Positions 7,614 to 16,664 of a DNA stretch of 64,000 nt are shown piece by piece. This DNA is from JAJYQH01 sp036261615 (GTDB lineage Bacteria; Actinomycetota; Actinomycetes; Propionibacteriales; Propionibacteriaceae). The notes beneath the pieces are model-generated. The model was not told the DNA's origin and ran no database searches. It saw only the letters and a list, made by a program, of their open reading frames with translations. The first letter of the stretch is position 1. Every line of letters starts with the position of its first letter. A program made the translations under genes and the position numbers. The stretch spans positions 1 to 64,000 of the forward strand of contig DATAKK010000104.1 of the NCBI GenBank assembly GCA_036261615.1. Reading direction: 5' to 3'.

Positions 7614-9401
7614 TCAGCGGCCGCGGCGCTCGGCGATGCGTGAGTACATCTCGTCGATGAGGTGCTGGAAGCGCCGCTCGACCTCCCGCCGCTTCACCTT
7701 GAGGGTCGGCGTGAGCAGCCCGTTGTCCATGGTGAAGTCGTCGCGCAGCAGCCGGATGTCGCGGATCTGCTCGTGGCTGGGGAGGCGCTGGGTGAGGTGC
7801 TGCACCCGCCGGTGCAGCTCCTCGACGATGGCCGGGTGGGACAGGAGTTCGTCCGCGCTTGCCGCTGAGACTCCCAACCGGTGGGCGAGGTCGTGCAGGT
7901 GCGGCAGCGACGGCTTGACCAGCAAGGTGAGACAGGGCCGGTTGTCCCCGAGCAGCACGGCCTGCTCGAACAGCGGGTCGGCAAGCAGCAGTCCCTCGAT
8001 CGGCTGCGGGCTGACGTTCTTGCCGCCGATGGTGACGATGATGTCCTTGATCCGATCGGTGATGACGAGGAAGCCGTCGCCGTCGACCTGCCCCACGTCG
8101 CCGGTGCGCAACCACCCGTCGTCGAAGGCCGCGGCGGTGGCCTCGGGGTCGTTCCAGTAGCCGGCCATGACGTTGGGCCCGCGGTACTGGATCTCGGAGT
8201 CGCGCCCGATCCGCACCTCGCCGCCCGGCATCACCCTGCCGACGGTGCCGACCTTGACGGCGTCCGGCGCGTTGAAGCTGATGAGCGGGCCGGCCTCGGT
8301 GAGCCCGTAGCCCTGCAGGATCGGCAGCCCGACCGCGGCGAAGAACTCCTCGACCTCCTGGCGCAGCGGGGCGCCCCCGCAGGCGAGCACCGTCTTCGGG
8401 CCACCCATCGCGGCCCGGACGCCGGCGAACACCAGCCGGTCGGCCAGGGCGTGCTGCGCCCTGAGGTGGGCCGGCGGCGTCCTGCGGTCGCGGCGGGCGC
8501 GCTGCACCTCACCGCCGACGCGCAGCGCCCAGTCGAAGATGCGCTGCTTGGCGGGGGACGCCGCCACGCTCGCCCGGGCGGTCGCGTAGACCCGCTCGTA
8601 GAGCTTGGGGACGCTCACCATCATCGTCGGCCGGGCGAGCACCATGAGGTCGGCGACGTCGCGGGCGTTGGGCACGTAGGTGTTCATGCACCCGTGGGAC
8701 AGCACCACCGTCGTCCACGCCCGTTCGAGCGCGTGCGACAAGGGCAGGAAGCACAGGCTGTGGTCGTCAGGGGTGATGACGAAGAAGCGGTCGAGGGCGC
8801 GCACCTGCGAGACGAGGGCGCCGTGCGACAGCATCACGCCCTTGGGCCCGCCCGTGGTGCCGGAGGTGTAGACGAGTCCGGCGAGGTCGGCGGGACCGGC
8901 GTCCGTGAACCGGGCCTCGATCGTCGCGTCCAGATCGGTGCGCGCCTCGGCCCGCTCGCGGACGCCGCGCAGGCTCGGCACGTGGTCGTCGCCGGTGTCG
9001 GCGAGGGTGACCAGGCGTTCGAGGTTGGGGGTACGGGCGCGGCGGACGCGATCGAGTTCCGAGGCCCCGCCGGCGAAGAGCAGCCGCGCGCCCGAGTCGT
9101 TGACGATGTGGCCCAGTTGCTCGGGGGTGCTCGTCGCGTAGATCGGCACCGGCACGGCGCCCACCAGCATGGTCGCGAGGTCGACCTCGGTCCATTCTGG
9201 GGAGTTGGCGGCGAAGATCGCGACCCGGTCGCCGCGCTCGACGCCGGCCGCGAGCAGGGCGCGGGCCGTCGCGTGCACGGTGCGGTCGAGCTCGGCGTAG
9301 GTCTGGGTGCGCCACCGGTCGCCATCGCGGACGCGGGTCGCGATCCGGGCGGGGTGGGCGGCGACGGCGGAGGCGAACAGGTGCGAGACGTGGTCGGTCA
9401 C
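7614..9401 (-). CDS. fadD: Long-chain fatty-acid-CoA ligase (AMP-dependent)
   Basis: 595 residues from a GTG start (9401) preceded by GGGAGGAG. It activates long-chain fatty acids to acyl-CoA via an acyl-adenylate. The P-loop-like AMP-binding motif YTSGTTGGPKG is present, as are the GYGLTEAG core, the RTGD motif that contacts the nucleotide ribose, and the C-terminal lysine region (ITDRIKDIIVTIGGKN). Length matches the actinobacterial FadD15 group. The protein is cytosolic or membrane-associated, without a signal peptide. It is transcribed toward the isochorismatase-fold gene and may start its own transcript, since 100 bp separate it from endonuclease IV upstream. Confidence 0.93.
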   Translation of the reverse strand: MTDHVSHLFASAVAAHPARIATRVRDGDRWRTQTYAELDRTVHATARALLAAGVERGDRVAIFAANSPEWTEVDLATMLVGAVPVPIYATSTPEQLGHIVNDSGARLLFAGGASELDRVRRARTPNLERLVTLADTGDDHVPSLRGVRERAEARTDLDATIEARFTDAGPADLAGLVYTSGTTGGPKGVMLSHGALVSQVRALDRFFVITPDDHSLCFLPLSHALERAWTTVVLSHGCMNTYVPNARDVADLMVLARPTMMVSVPKLYERVYATARASVAASPAKQRIFDWALRVGGEVQRARRDRRTPPAHLRAQHALADRLVFAGVRAAMGGPKTVLACGGAPLRQEVEEFFAAVGLPILQGYGLTEAGPLISFNAPDAVKVGTVGRVMPGGEVRIGRDSEIQYRGPNVMAGYWNDPEATAAAFDDGWLRTGDVGQVDGDGFLVITDRIKDIIVTIGGKNVSPQPIEGLLLADPLFEQAVLLGDNRPCLTLLVKPSLPHLHDLAHRLGVSAASADELLSHPAIVEELHRRVQHLTQRLPSHEQIRDIRLLRDDFTMDNGLLTPTLKVKRREVERRFQHLIDEMYSRIAERRGR

Positions 9402-9501
9402 GGCCGGTGCTCCTCCCTGGGGAACGGGGGCCGAAGCGACTCTCGGCGTCCGGAACAACCAGCCTACGCGTGCGTAGCCCCCGCGTTGCGCCCGGGGCCG
9501 C

Positions 9502-10296
9502 TCAGCCGGCGAGCGCCCGCCGCAGCCACGCGAGGTCGTCGAGGTGACCCTCGCCGGGCGTCTCGACGACGACCGGGGCGCCCGCCGAGCGCACCACCTC
9601 CGCGAGCCCCTCGGGATCGACCTGGCCGCGGCCCAGGGTGGTGTGCCGGTCGGCGCCGGAGCCGAACGCGTCGCGGGAATCGTTGGCGTGCACGAGGTCG
9701 ATCCGCCCGGTGATCGCGAGCACGCGGTCGACCAGGCCGGCGAGCTGCTCACCGGCCGCGTGGGCGTGGCAGGTGTCGAGGCAGAAGCCGACCTCCTCGA
9801 ACCCGGTGGCCGGGGAGATGGCGTCCCACAGCTGCTCCAGGCGCGACAGCCGCCGGGCCATCGCGTGCGTGCCGCCGGCGGTGTTCTCGATGAGCATCGG
9901 CACGGCGAGGTCGAGGCCCTCGACGCACTTGCGCCAGTTGTCGAGCCCGGCGGCCGGATCGTCGTCGGCGGTGACGTGGCCGCCGTGGACGACGACGCCC
10001 TGCGCGCCGATCTCGGCGGCCAGGCTCAGCGTCTGCTGCAGCAGCTTGCGCGAGGGGATACGGATGCGGTTGTTCGTCGAGGCGACGTTGATGACGTAGG
10101 GAGCGTGCACGTAGAGGTGGACGCCGGCGGCGTCCGCGTGCTCGCGCAGGGCGGCGGCACCTCCCGGGTAGGCGACCGAGGGCTTCTTCCAGCTCTGCGG
10201 GTCACCGAGGAAGAACTGCACGAGATCGGCGTCCCGGCTCGCCGCCTCGGCGAGCGGATCGGCCTGATCGACGTGGGCTCCGATGCGTACGGTCAT
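9502..10296 (-). CDS. nfo: Endonuclease IV family AP endonuclease
   Basis: 264 residues from the ATG at 10296; the frame is open a little further upstream but without a better start. It is a TIM-barrel AP endonuclease that cleaves the DNA backbone 5' to abasic sites in base excision repair. Family metal-site motifs occur in order: HAPYVINVAS, VVHGGH, a metal Glu in LIENTAGG, CLDTCHAHAAG, HANDS, and ETPGEG near the C-terminus. It lies 51 bp downstream of araD on the same strand but is unrelated in function. Slightly shorter than E. coli Nfo, as in many actinobacteria. Confidence 0.93.
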   Translation of the reverse strand: MTVRIGAHVDQADPLAEAASRDADLVQFFLGDPQSWKKPSVAYPGGAAALREHADAAGVHLYVHAPYVINVASTNNRIRIPSRKLLQQTLSLAAEIGAQGVVVHGGHVTADDDPAAGLDNWRKCVEGLDLAVPMLIENTAGGTHAMARRLSRLEQLWDAISPATGFEEVGFCLDTCHAHAAGEQLAGLVDRVLAITGRIDLVHANDSRDAFGSGADRHTTLGRGQVDPEGLAEVVRSAGAPVVVETPGEGHLDDLAWLRRALAG

Positions 10297-10347
10297 GCCC
10301 GTCAGGGTAGTGGGCCGGGGCGACACGAGCCGTCGCCCGGGCGCCCG

Positions 10348-11037
10348 TCACTGCCCGTAGACGTTCTGGTAGCGGTCGAACAGCCGGTCGATGTCGCGCT
10401 GGTCCATCGGCACCGGGTCGCCGAGTTGGCGGGCGAGGTGCACGGTGCGGGCGACGTCCTCGACCATGACCGCGGCCTTGACCGCGTCCCGGGCGTCGGA
10501 GCCGATGGTGAACGGACCGTGGTTGGCCATGAGCACCGCCCGCGAGCGGCTCGAGCGGAGCGTCTCGACGATGCCGCGCCCGATCGAGTCGTCTCCGATG
10601 AGCGCGAACGGTCCGACCGGGATGTCGCCGCCGAACTCGTCGGCGATCATCGTGAGGACGCAGGGGATCGGCTCGCGCCGGGCCGCCCACGCGGTCGCGT
10701 AGTCGGAATGGGTGTGCACGACGCCGCCGAACTCGGGCATGTGCCGGTAGACGTAGGCGTGCGCAGCCGTGTCGGACGAGGGCTTGCGCTCCCCCTCGAC
10801 GAGGTTGCCCTCGAGGTCGCACACGACCATCGCCTCCGGCGTGATGTCGTCGTAGGAGACACCGGACGGCTTGATCACCAGCAGGTCGGCCCCGGGCACT
10901 CGGGCCGAGACGTTGCCGGCCGTCCACACCACCAGGTTGTTGCGGGGAAGCTCCGCGTGCAGCGCGGCGACCTCCCGCTTGAGCCTCTCCACCTCGTCGC
11001 GGACGCCGTCGGGCACCGCCGTGAGCTTCTCGGACAC
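10348..11037 (-). CDS. araD: L-ribulose-5-phosphate 4-epimerase
   Basis: 229 residues, a class II aldolase fold enzyme converting L-ribulose 5-phosphate to D-xylulose 5-phosphate. The zinc-binding HTHS motif (VVHTHSDYAT), the SGVSYDD phosphate/substrate loop and MANHGPF are visible. I chose the GTG at 11037 because an AGAGG site lies about 10 bases upstream and the length matches E. coli AraD (231). A second GTG two codons earlier (11043) is possible. It is divergent from the araB-like kinase, with an AraR-type operator at 11130-11145 between them. The frame stays open upstream past the operator, which is not translated in my model. Confidence 0.93.
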   Translation of the reverse strand: MSEKLTAVPDGVRDEVERLKREVAALHAELPRNNLVVWTAGNVSARVPGADLLVIKPSGVSYDDITPEAMVVCDLEGNLVEGERKPSSDTAAHAYVYRHMPEFGGVVHTHSDYATAWAARREPIPCVLTMIADEFGGDIPVGPFALIGDDSIGRGIVETLRSSRSRAVLMANHGPFTIGSDARDAVKAAVMVEDVARTVHLARQLGDPVPMDQRDIDRLFDRYQNVYGQ

Positions 11038-11129
11038 TGGCACTCCACCTCTCGTCACGACCCGACCCGGCGGGGGTCTCACCGTCGGGGCGACGAAGGC
11101 CGTCGCCGTCGGGGTCTCGCCTTCGGTCG

Positions 11130-11145
11130 ATGTTACCGTTAACAT
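11130..11145. promoter_or_regulatory. AraR-type (LacI family) operator in the araD-araB intergenic region
   Basis: The sequence ATGTTACCGTTAACAT has perfect 6-bp inverted arms (ATGTTA/TAACAT) around a CCGT centre containing the CG typical of LacI-family operators. The core TGTTACCGTTAACA recurs in reverse complement at 16580-16593 upstream of araA. The LacI-type regulator at 13884-14906 lies between the two sites. Placement between divergent araD and araB suits repression of both. Confidence 0.85.
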
Positions 11146-11193
11146 GGCTGCTGTCACCAGCCCGGCACAGCCGCCGCGACCAGGAGGTCACCG

Positions 11194-12837
11194 ATGAGTT
11201 CCGAAGAACGGTCCCCCGCGCCCCACCGGGTCGCGACCGACGCCGCCTCCGCGATCCGCGAGGGCCGCACCTCCCTGGGCATCGAGCTGGGATCCACCCG
11301 GATCAAGGCGGTGCTCATCGGACCCGACCACCAGCCGTTGGCCGTGGGCACCCACGACTGGGAGAACCAGTTCGTCAACCGGCTGTGGACCTACTCGCTC
11401 GAGTCCGTGTGGTCTGGCATCCAGGACTGCGTCGCGTCGCTCGCCGCCGACGTCCGCTCCCGGCACGGCGTCGACCTCGCAACCGTCGGCTCGCTCGGCG
11501 TCTCGGCGATGATGCACGGCTACCTCGCCTTCGCGGCCGAGCCCGGCGCCTCCGACGGGCGGCTGCTCACCCCGTTCCGCACGTGGCGCAACACGACGAC
11601 CGGCGCCGCGGCGTCCGAGCTGAGTGCCCGGTTCGGGCACAACATCCCGCTGCGGTGGAGCATCGCCCACCTCTACCAGGCGATCCTCGACGGTGAGGAG
11701 CACGTGCCGGAGATCACCTTCCTCACCTCGCTGGCGGGCTACGTGCACTGGCGGCTCAGCGGCGAGCGGGTGATCGGCGTCGGCGACGCGAGCGGCGTCT
11801 TCCCGATCGACACGACGACCGGCGGCTACGACGAGCGGATGCTCGCGTCCTTCGACGACCTGGTCGCCGGGCGTTCACTGCCGTGGCGGCTGTCCGACCT
11901 GCTCCCGACCGTGCTCACGGCCGGCGACGTGGCCGGGCACCTCACCGAAGAGGGGGCCAGGCTGCTCGACCCCACCGGGACCCTGCGGCCCGGCGCCCCG
12001 CTGTGTCCGCCTGAGGGGGACGCCGGCACCGGCATGGTCGCCACCAACTCGGTGGCGCCGCGCACGGGCAACGTGAGCGCGGGCACGTCGATCTTCGCGA
12101 TGGTCGTCCTCGAGCACCCGCTGGCGGCGTCCCACCCGGAACTCGACCTCGTCACCACCCCGGCCGGCGACCTCGTGGCGATGGTGCACTGCAACAACGG
12201 CGCCAGCGAGCTCAACGCCTGGGCGGGACTGTTCGGCGAGTTCGCCGCCGCCCTCGGGGCGCCCGCCGACCCGTCGACGGTGTTCGAGACGCTGTTCCGC
12301 GCGGCCCTCACCGGTGACAGCGACGCCGGGGGCCTGCTCGCGTACAACTTCCTCTCCGGCGAGCACAACGTCGGCCTCGAGGAGGGTCGTCCGCTCGTCG
12401 TGCGGACGCCGGACAGCTCGCTCACCCTGGCGAACTTCATGCGAGCGCAACTGTTCTCGATGCTCGGCACGCTCCGCCTCGGCATGGATGTGCTCGCCGC
12501 CGAGAACGTGCGCATCGACTCCCTCTTCGGCCACGGCGGGTTCTTCAAGACCCGCGGCGTCGGGCAGCGGATCCTGGCCGGCGCCCTCGACACGGCGGTG
12601 AGCGTGGGCGACCTCGCGGCCGAGGGCGGGGCCTGGGGCATCGCCGTGCTCGCGGCGTTCACCCGCGACCGGGCCGGCGCGGCGTCCCTCGGCGACTACC
12701 TCACGGGCACGGTGTTCGCCGGCGCCCGGCTGGAGACTGTTCAGCCGGACCGGGGCGACGTCGAGGGGTTCGACCGGTTCATGGAGCGGTTCACCCGGGG
12801 CCTGGCCATCGAGCGGGCCGCCGTCGACCACAGCTGA
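11194..12837 (+). CDS. araB: FGGY-family sugar kinase, probable L-ribulokinase
   Basis: 547 residues. It should phosphorylate L-ribulose using ATP, between AraA and AraD in L-arabinose breakdown. The FGGY start motif GIELGSTRIKAVLIG, the SAMMHGY segment, an NVSAGTSIF element and the C-terminal nucleotide-binding GHGGFFKT segment are present. It belongs to the actinobacterial/bifidobacterial-style kinases found in arabinose operons rather than being closely like E. coli AraB, so the substrate is assigned mainly from context. A strong AGGAGG site lies 8 bp before the ATG. The AraR-type operator lies 48 bp upstream of the start. Confidence 0.87.
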   Translation: MSSEERSPAPHRVATDAASAIREGRTSLGIELGSTRIKAVLIGPDHQPLAVGTHDWENQFVNRLWTYSLESVWSGIQDCVASLAADVRSRHGVDLATVGSLGVSAMMHGYLAFAAEPGASDGRLLTPFRTWRNTTTGAAASELSARFGHNIPLRWSIAHLYQAILDGEEHVPEITFLTSLAGYVHWRLSGERVIGVGDASGVFPIDTTTGGYDERMLASFDDLVAGRSLPWRLSDLLPTVLTAGDVAGHLTEEGARLLDPTGTLRPGAPLCPPEGDAGTGMVATNSVAPRTGNVSAGTSIFAMVVLEHPLAASHPELDLVTTPAGDLVAMVHCNNGASELNAWAGLFGEFAAALGAPADPSTVFETLFRAALTGDSDAGGLLAYNFLSGEHNVGLEEGRPLVVRTPDSSLTLANFMRAQLFSMLGTLRLGMDVLAAENVRIDSLFGHGGFFKTRGVGQRILAGALDTAVSVGDLAAEGGAWGIAVLAAFTRDRAGAASLGDYLTGTVFAGARLETVQPDRGDVEGFDRFMERFTRGLAIERAAVDHS

Positions 12838-12926
12838 CCCCGGAAAACCGGAGGCGGCCGGCAGCGCCGGTTCGATAGCGTCGTTGGGCCGGCGTGGGTC
12901 GGGCTGCGGTGGCGAAGGGGGCGTCG

Positions 12927-13775
12927 ATGAGGCGACTGGTGCTGGTCGAGGGCCTGCCCGGTTCCGGCAAGACCACGACTGCAGCACTCATCGCGGCGCG
13001 GGCCCGCGCGCGCGGCCTCGGCGTCCGTCAGGTCGGGGAGGGCGACCCGGAGCATCCGGCCGACCTCGACCAGGTGGCACTCCTCGAGGACGCCGACCTG
13101 CGCCGGCTGGACGCCGAGCTCCCCCTGCACGCGGGCAGGGTCCGTGCGGCGGCTGAACGCCATGCGGGGTACTGGCTGGTGAGGAACCGCGCCCGCCCCT
13201 CGTGGCCGGAGGACCTCCGGGAGTGGCTGGCCGAGCGCGACGCCTACGACGGCGCGATCGATCCCGACCTGCACGCCCGGGCGATCGTCGAGAGCTGGCG
13301 GGGGTTCGCGGGGACGCCCGGGCCCGACCTCACCGTGTTCGAGGCCGTGCTCCTCCAGAACCCCGTCTGCGCCCTGGTGGCCCGCTTCGACCGGCCGGCG
13401 TCCGCGCTCACCGCGCATGTGCGGCACCTCGCCGAGGCGGTCGCCGACCTCGACCCGCTGCTCGTCTACCTCGACCCGGGCGATCCGGAACCGGTGCTGG
13501 CGGCGGCCGCGGCCGAGCGCCCGGCCGAGTGGCTCGACGTCGTCATCGGCTATCACACCGGGCAGGGCTACGGGGCGGCGCGGGGCCTGGAGGGGTTCGC
13601 CGGCCTCGTCGAGTTCATGCGGATGCGGCGCGACCTCGAACTCGCCCTGCTCCCCGAGCTTCCGCTGCGCTCGTGCGTCGTCGACGTCTCGGGCCGCGAT
13701 CGTGTCGCCCACGCCCGGCAGGTCGAGACCCTCCTCGACCGTTACCTGGCTGACGGGATGCCCCCGACCTCCTGA
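12927..13775 (+). CDS. P-loop ATPase/kinase-like protein, function unknown
   Basis: 282 residues, starting at the ATG preceded by AAGGGGG; the frame extends upstream to a GTG at 12894. A Walker A motif GLPGSGKTTT occupies residues 9-18, so it should bind nucleotide. The rest has a kinase-like layout with an acidic pair after beta-strand 3 (TVFEAVLLQNP) and many Arg. Similar proteins are annotated only as P-loop NTPases or AAA-type proteins. It lies between araB (89 bp upstream) and the opposing regulator gene, so it could be cotranscribed with araB, but nothing links it chemically to arabinose use. Confidence 0.75.
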   Translation: MRRLVLVEGLPGSGKTTTAALIAARARARGLGVRQVGEGDPEHPADLDQVALLEDADLRRLDAELPLHAGRVRAAAERHAGYWLVRNRARPSWPEDLREWLAERDAYDGAIDPDLHARAIVESWRGFAGTPGPDLTVFEAVLLQNPVCALVARFDRPASALTAHVRHLAEAVADLDPLLVYLDPGDPEPVLAAAAAERPAEWLDVVIGYHTGQGYGAARGLEGFAGLVEFMRMRRDLELALLPELPLRSCVVDVSGRDRVAHARQVETLLDRYLADGMPPTS

Positions 13776-13790
13776 CCCCCTCCGATCCCG

Positions 13791-13857
13791 CGAAATTCGC
13801 ACCAGCTGCCACACCTGGGCCCCACGCCGGGGTGAGTGGCAGGTCAGGCAAAGTTCG
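13791..13857. repeat. Imperfect palindromic element between convergent genes
   Basis: A nested inverted repeat: outer arms CGAAATT / AAGTTCG (one mismatch), middle arms CTGCCAC (13806-13812) / GTGGCAG (13836-13842), inner arms CCCC / GGGG (13820-13823 and 13829-13832). It fills the gap between the P-loop gene and the araR-like gene, which converge. It could be a bidirectional terminator or a REP-like dispersed palindrome. Confidence 0.6.
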
Positions 13858-13883
13858 CAGAGGACCGCGGACGCGGCGGCCGG

Positions 13884-14906
13884 TCAGGCCGGGGCGGTCG
13901 ACCCGCGGACGACGAGTTCCGGAACGATCCGCGCGTCGGGCGCCGGCACGTCCTCGCCGAGGCCGGCGAGCAGGACGCCGACCGCGGCCTCCCCCACCGC
14001 CTGGAAGTCCTGGTGCACGGTCGTGAGCGGCGGGCGGAAGTGGGCACTCTCGGGGATGTCGTCGAACCCGACCACGCTGAGGTCGCGCGGGATGCTCAGC
14101 CCGTGATCGGACAGGCCGTGGATGAGGCCGAGCGCCATCTGGTCGTTCGCCGCGAAGACGGCCGTCACCCCGGGGATGGCGAGGATCTCCTCGGTCGCGT
14201 CGTAGCCCGACTGCGGCCGCCAGTCGCCCTCGACCACCGGCGGCACCTCGAGACCGGACGCCTCGAGCGTCGCCCGCCACTGGTCGCGCCGCACCTGGGC
14301 GTCGAACCAGTCGGCCGGCCCGGCGAGATGGGCGATGGTGCGGTGGCCCAGCGCGATGAGGTGCTCGACGGCGAGCCTCGCGCCGAGGGCCTGGTTGACG
14401 CCGACGCGCGGCAGGTCACCGGGCTCGGGCTGGTCGGCGTCCGGCTGCAGCGAGCCGACCAGCACGGTGGCGCGCGGCAGGTGCACCCGGGTGAGCGACT
14501 CGAGGGACTCCTGGCGCGGAGTGATCACGGCGAGCGCATCGACCCGCTGGTCGCGGAGGAAGTCGATGCCCTGATCGAACTCGTCGGGGGAGGTGACGCT
14601 GAACGTCGTGGCGGCGTAGCCCGCCCGGCGCGCCGCGAGTTCGACCCCGCGGAGCATGTTCATCGGCCCGTAGTGCGACGAGGACTCCATGAGCAGGCCG
14701 ATGCGGCGCGAGCGGCCGTGCGCCAGGGCGCGCGCCAGCCCGTTGGGCCGGTAGCCGAGGTCGTCGATCGCCTGCAGCACCCGCTCGCGGGTGACCGCGC
14801 GGATGTTGGGGCTGTCGTTGATCACCCGCGAGACGGTCTGGTGCGACACGCCGGCGCGCTTGGCGACGTCCCGCATGCTCGGCGCGTGTCCACCTGGTGC
14901 GGGCAT
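13884..14906 (-). CDS. LacI-family transcriptional regulator, probable arabinose regulator AraR
   Basis: 340 residues. The N-terminal LacI helix-turn-helix (MRDVAKRAGVSHQTVSRVIN, residues 11-30) is followed by the hinge-helix motif NGLARALA and a periplasmic-binding-like sugar domain with GFDDIPES and a conserved NDQMALG. The ATG has an AGGAGGG site five bases upstream. It sits inside the ara locus between araB and araA, and both ara promoter regions carry the same LacI-type palindrome. I infer it represses araBD and araA until arabinose or a derivative binds. The ligand itself cannot be read from the sequence. Confidence 0.92.
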   Translation of the reverse strand: MPAPGGHAPSMRDVAKRAGVSHQTVSRVINDSPNIRAVTRERVLQAIDDLGYRPNGLARALAHGRSRRIGLLMESSSHYGPMNMLRGVELAARRAGYAATTFSVTSPDEFDQGIDFLRDQRVDALAVITPRQESLESLTRVHLPRATVLVGSLQPDADQPEPGDLPRVGVNQALGARLAVEHLIALGHRTIAHLAGPADWFDAQVRRDQWRATLEASGLEVPPVVEGDWRPQSGYDATEEILAIPGVTAVFAANDQMALGLIHGLSDHGLSIPRDLSVVGFDDIPESAHFRPPLTTVHQDFQAVGEAAVGVLLAGLGEDVPAPDARIVPELVVRGSTAPA

Positions 14907-14988
14907 GCGACCCTCCTTCTGCCGGTGCCGCCGGCGCCGCCCCTGCGGGACCGCCGGACCGACTCACTTCAGCCGAGCAGACTACGGG

Positions 14989-16512
14989 TCAGACGGCGGC
15001 GGGACCACTGCGGTAGGCGGATTCGAGCCGCAGGCCGCGCTCGACGTCGCGGACGGTGCTGTGCTCGTCGATGAGGACGAGTTCGACGTCGGCGATGCGG
15101 GCGAAGTCGGCGAACACGTCGGCGTCCAGGGCGGTGCTCATCACGGTGTGGTGCGCGGCGCCGGAGGCGAGCCAGGACTTCGCCGAGGTGACGAAGTCGG
15201 GGCGGGGACGCCAGACGGCCCGCCCGACGGGGAGCTTGGGCAGCGGCTCCGCCGGCTCGACGATGTCGACGACGTTGGCGATCAGCCGGAAGCGACTGCG
15301 GACGTCGCTCATGGCGACGACCAGCGCTTCACCGGGGTCGGCGGTGAACACCAGCCGGCAGGGGTCCTCGCGACCGCCGATGCCGAGCGGGTGGATCTCC
15401 AGGGTCGGCTTCGCCGAGCTGATCGTCGGCGCCACCTCGAGCATGTGCGCGCCGAGGATGAGCTCGTCGCCGGGCACGAGGTTGTACGTGTAGTCCTCCA
15501 TCAGCGTGGCGCCGCCGGGGAGGCCGGCGGCCATCACCGAGGCCAGCCGCACGAGGATCGCGGTCTTCCAGTCGCCCTCGGCGCCGAAGCCGTAGCCGTC
15601 GGCCATCAGCCGCTGCACGGCGATGCCGGGGAGCTGACGCAGGCCGCCGAGGTCCTCAAAGGTGTCGGTGAACGCGACGGCGCCCTGCTCCTCGAGGAAG
15701 TCGCGTAGCCCGAGTTCCTCGCGGGCGGCGTAGCGCAGCGAGTCGCGGCGCTCCCCGTCGGCGCGCAGCTCGGGGACGACGTCGTAGCTCTCGTCGTACT
15801 CGGCGACGAGCGCGTCGATCCGCTCCTCGGTGACCGCGTCGACGCGGGCGACCAGGTCGTTGATCCCCCACGTGTTGACGCTCACGCCGAAGATCGTCTC
15901 GGCCTCGGTCTTGTCGCCCTCGGTGACCGCGACGTAGCGCATGTTGTCGCCGAAGCGGACGACCTTCATGCCCTGCAGTTCGTGCCAACCGGCGGCCGCC
16001 CGCGTCCACGTCGCGATCTCGCGGGTCACCCGTGGGTCGGAGGCGTGGCCGATCACCGACTTCCGGCGGACGCCGAGGCGCGACAGGATGTAGCCGTACT
16101 CCCGGTCGCCGTGCGCGGACTGGTTGAGGTTCATGAAGTCCATGTCGAGCTCGCCGTAGGGCAGCTCGCGGTTGGCCTGGGTGTGCAGGTGCAGCAGCGG
16201 CTTGTGCAGCGCTCCGAGGCCGCGGATCCACATCTTGGCCGGGGAGAAGGTGTGCATCCAGGTGATGACGCCGATGACGTTCGGGTCGGCGTTGGCCGCG
16301 AGCATCGCCTGCACGATCGCCTCGGAGTCGGTGAGCACCGGCTTCCACACCACCTGCACGGGGATGTCGCCGGACTCGTCGAGCAGGCGTGCCACCTCCT
16401 GCGACTGCGAGGCGACCTGCTTGAGCACGTCTTCGCCGTACAGGCCCTGGCTTCCCACCAGGAACCAGACGCTCAGTGCTGACAGATCGGGGACGATGCT
16501 TCCACCAGTCAT
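14989..16512 (-). CDS. araA: L-arabinose isomerase
   Basis: 507 residues. It converts L-arabinose to L-ribulose with a divalent metal, the first step of the pathway completed by the kinase at 11194 and AraD. Family landmarks are VWFLVGSQGLYGE at the N-terminus, HTFSPAKMWI, the metal/active-site Glu in GFGAEGDWKTA, and MEDYTYNL containing the second Glu. I start at the ATG 16512 (AAGGAG nine bases upstream) rather than the earlier ATG in frame. The gene is downstream of its own promoter region holding an AraR-type operator, and 82 bp upstream of the regulator's ATG on the same strand. Confidence 0.96.
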   Translation of the reverse strand: MTGGSIVPDLSALSVWFLVGSQGLYGEDVLKQVASQSQEVARLLDESGDIPVQVVWKPVLTDSEAIVQAMLAANADPNVIGVITWMHTFSPAKMWIRGLGALHKPLLHLHTQANRELPYGELDMDFMNLNQSAHGDREYGYILSRLGVRRKSVIGHASDPRVTREIATWTRAAAGWHELQGMKVVRFGDNMRYVAVTEGDKTEAETIFGVSVNTWGINDLVARVDAVTEERIDALVAEYDESYDVVPELRADGERRDSLRYAAREELGLRDFLEEQGAVAFTDTFEDLGGLRQLPGIAVQRLMADGYGFGAEGDWKTAILVRLASVMAAGLPGGATLMEDYTYNLVPGDELILGAHMLEVAPTISSAKPTLEIHPLGIGGREDPCRLVFTADPGEALVVAMSDVRSRFRLIANVVDIVEPAEPLPKLPVGRAVWRPRPDFVTSAKSWLASGAAHHTVMSTALDADVFADFARIADVELVLIDEHSTVRDVERGLRLESAYRSGPAAV

Positions 16513-16579
16513 GGGAGCTGCTCCTTCGTTGGACGTCGCCACCGCGCGGGGAGAGGTGACAGTGGGGCCTTGCGGACGA

Positions 16580-16593
16580 TGTTAACGGTAACA
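16580..16593. promoter_or_regulatory. AraR-type operator upstream of araA
   Basis: TGTTAACGGTAACA is the exact reverse complement of the core found between araD and araB (11131-11144). It lies 67 bp upstream of the araA ATG, a typical position for a repressor site over or just downstream of a promoter. Two identical 14-mers 5.4 kb apart in this GC-rich sequence are very unlikely by chance. Confidence 0.85.
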
Positions 16594-16638
16594 ACGTCCG
16601 GTGCCAAGACATGGGGTCAAGCCCATCCCCAGGGGTGT

Positions 16639-16659
16639 CCGGACGCCGCCGGCGTCCGG
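16639..16659. terminator. Palindromic hairpin downstream of dipZ
   Basis: Arms CCGGACGCCG (16639-16648) and CGGCGTCCGG (16650-16659) form a perfect 10-bp inverted repeat around a single C. It lies five bases past the dipZ stop and before the araA promoter. It is built from an inverted pair of the heptamer GGACGCC/GGCGTCC that is over-represented across the window. Confidence 0.6.
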
Positions 16660-16664
16660 GAGCC

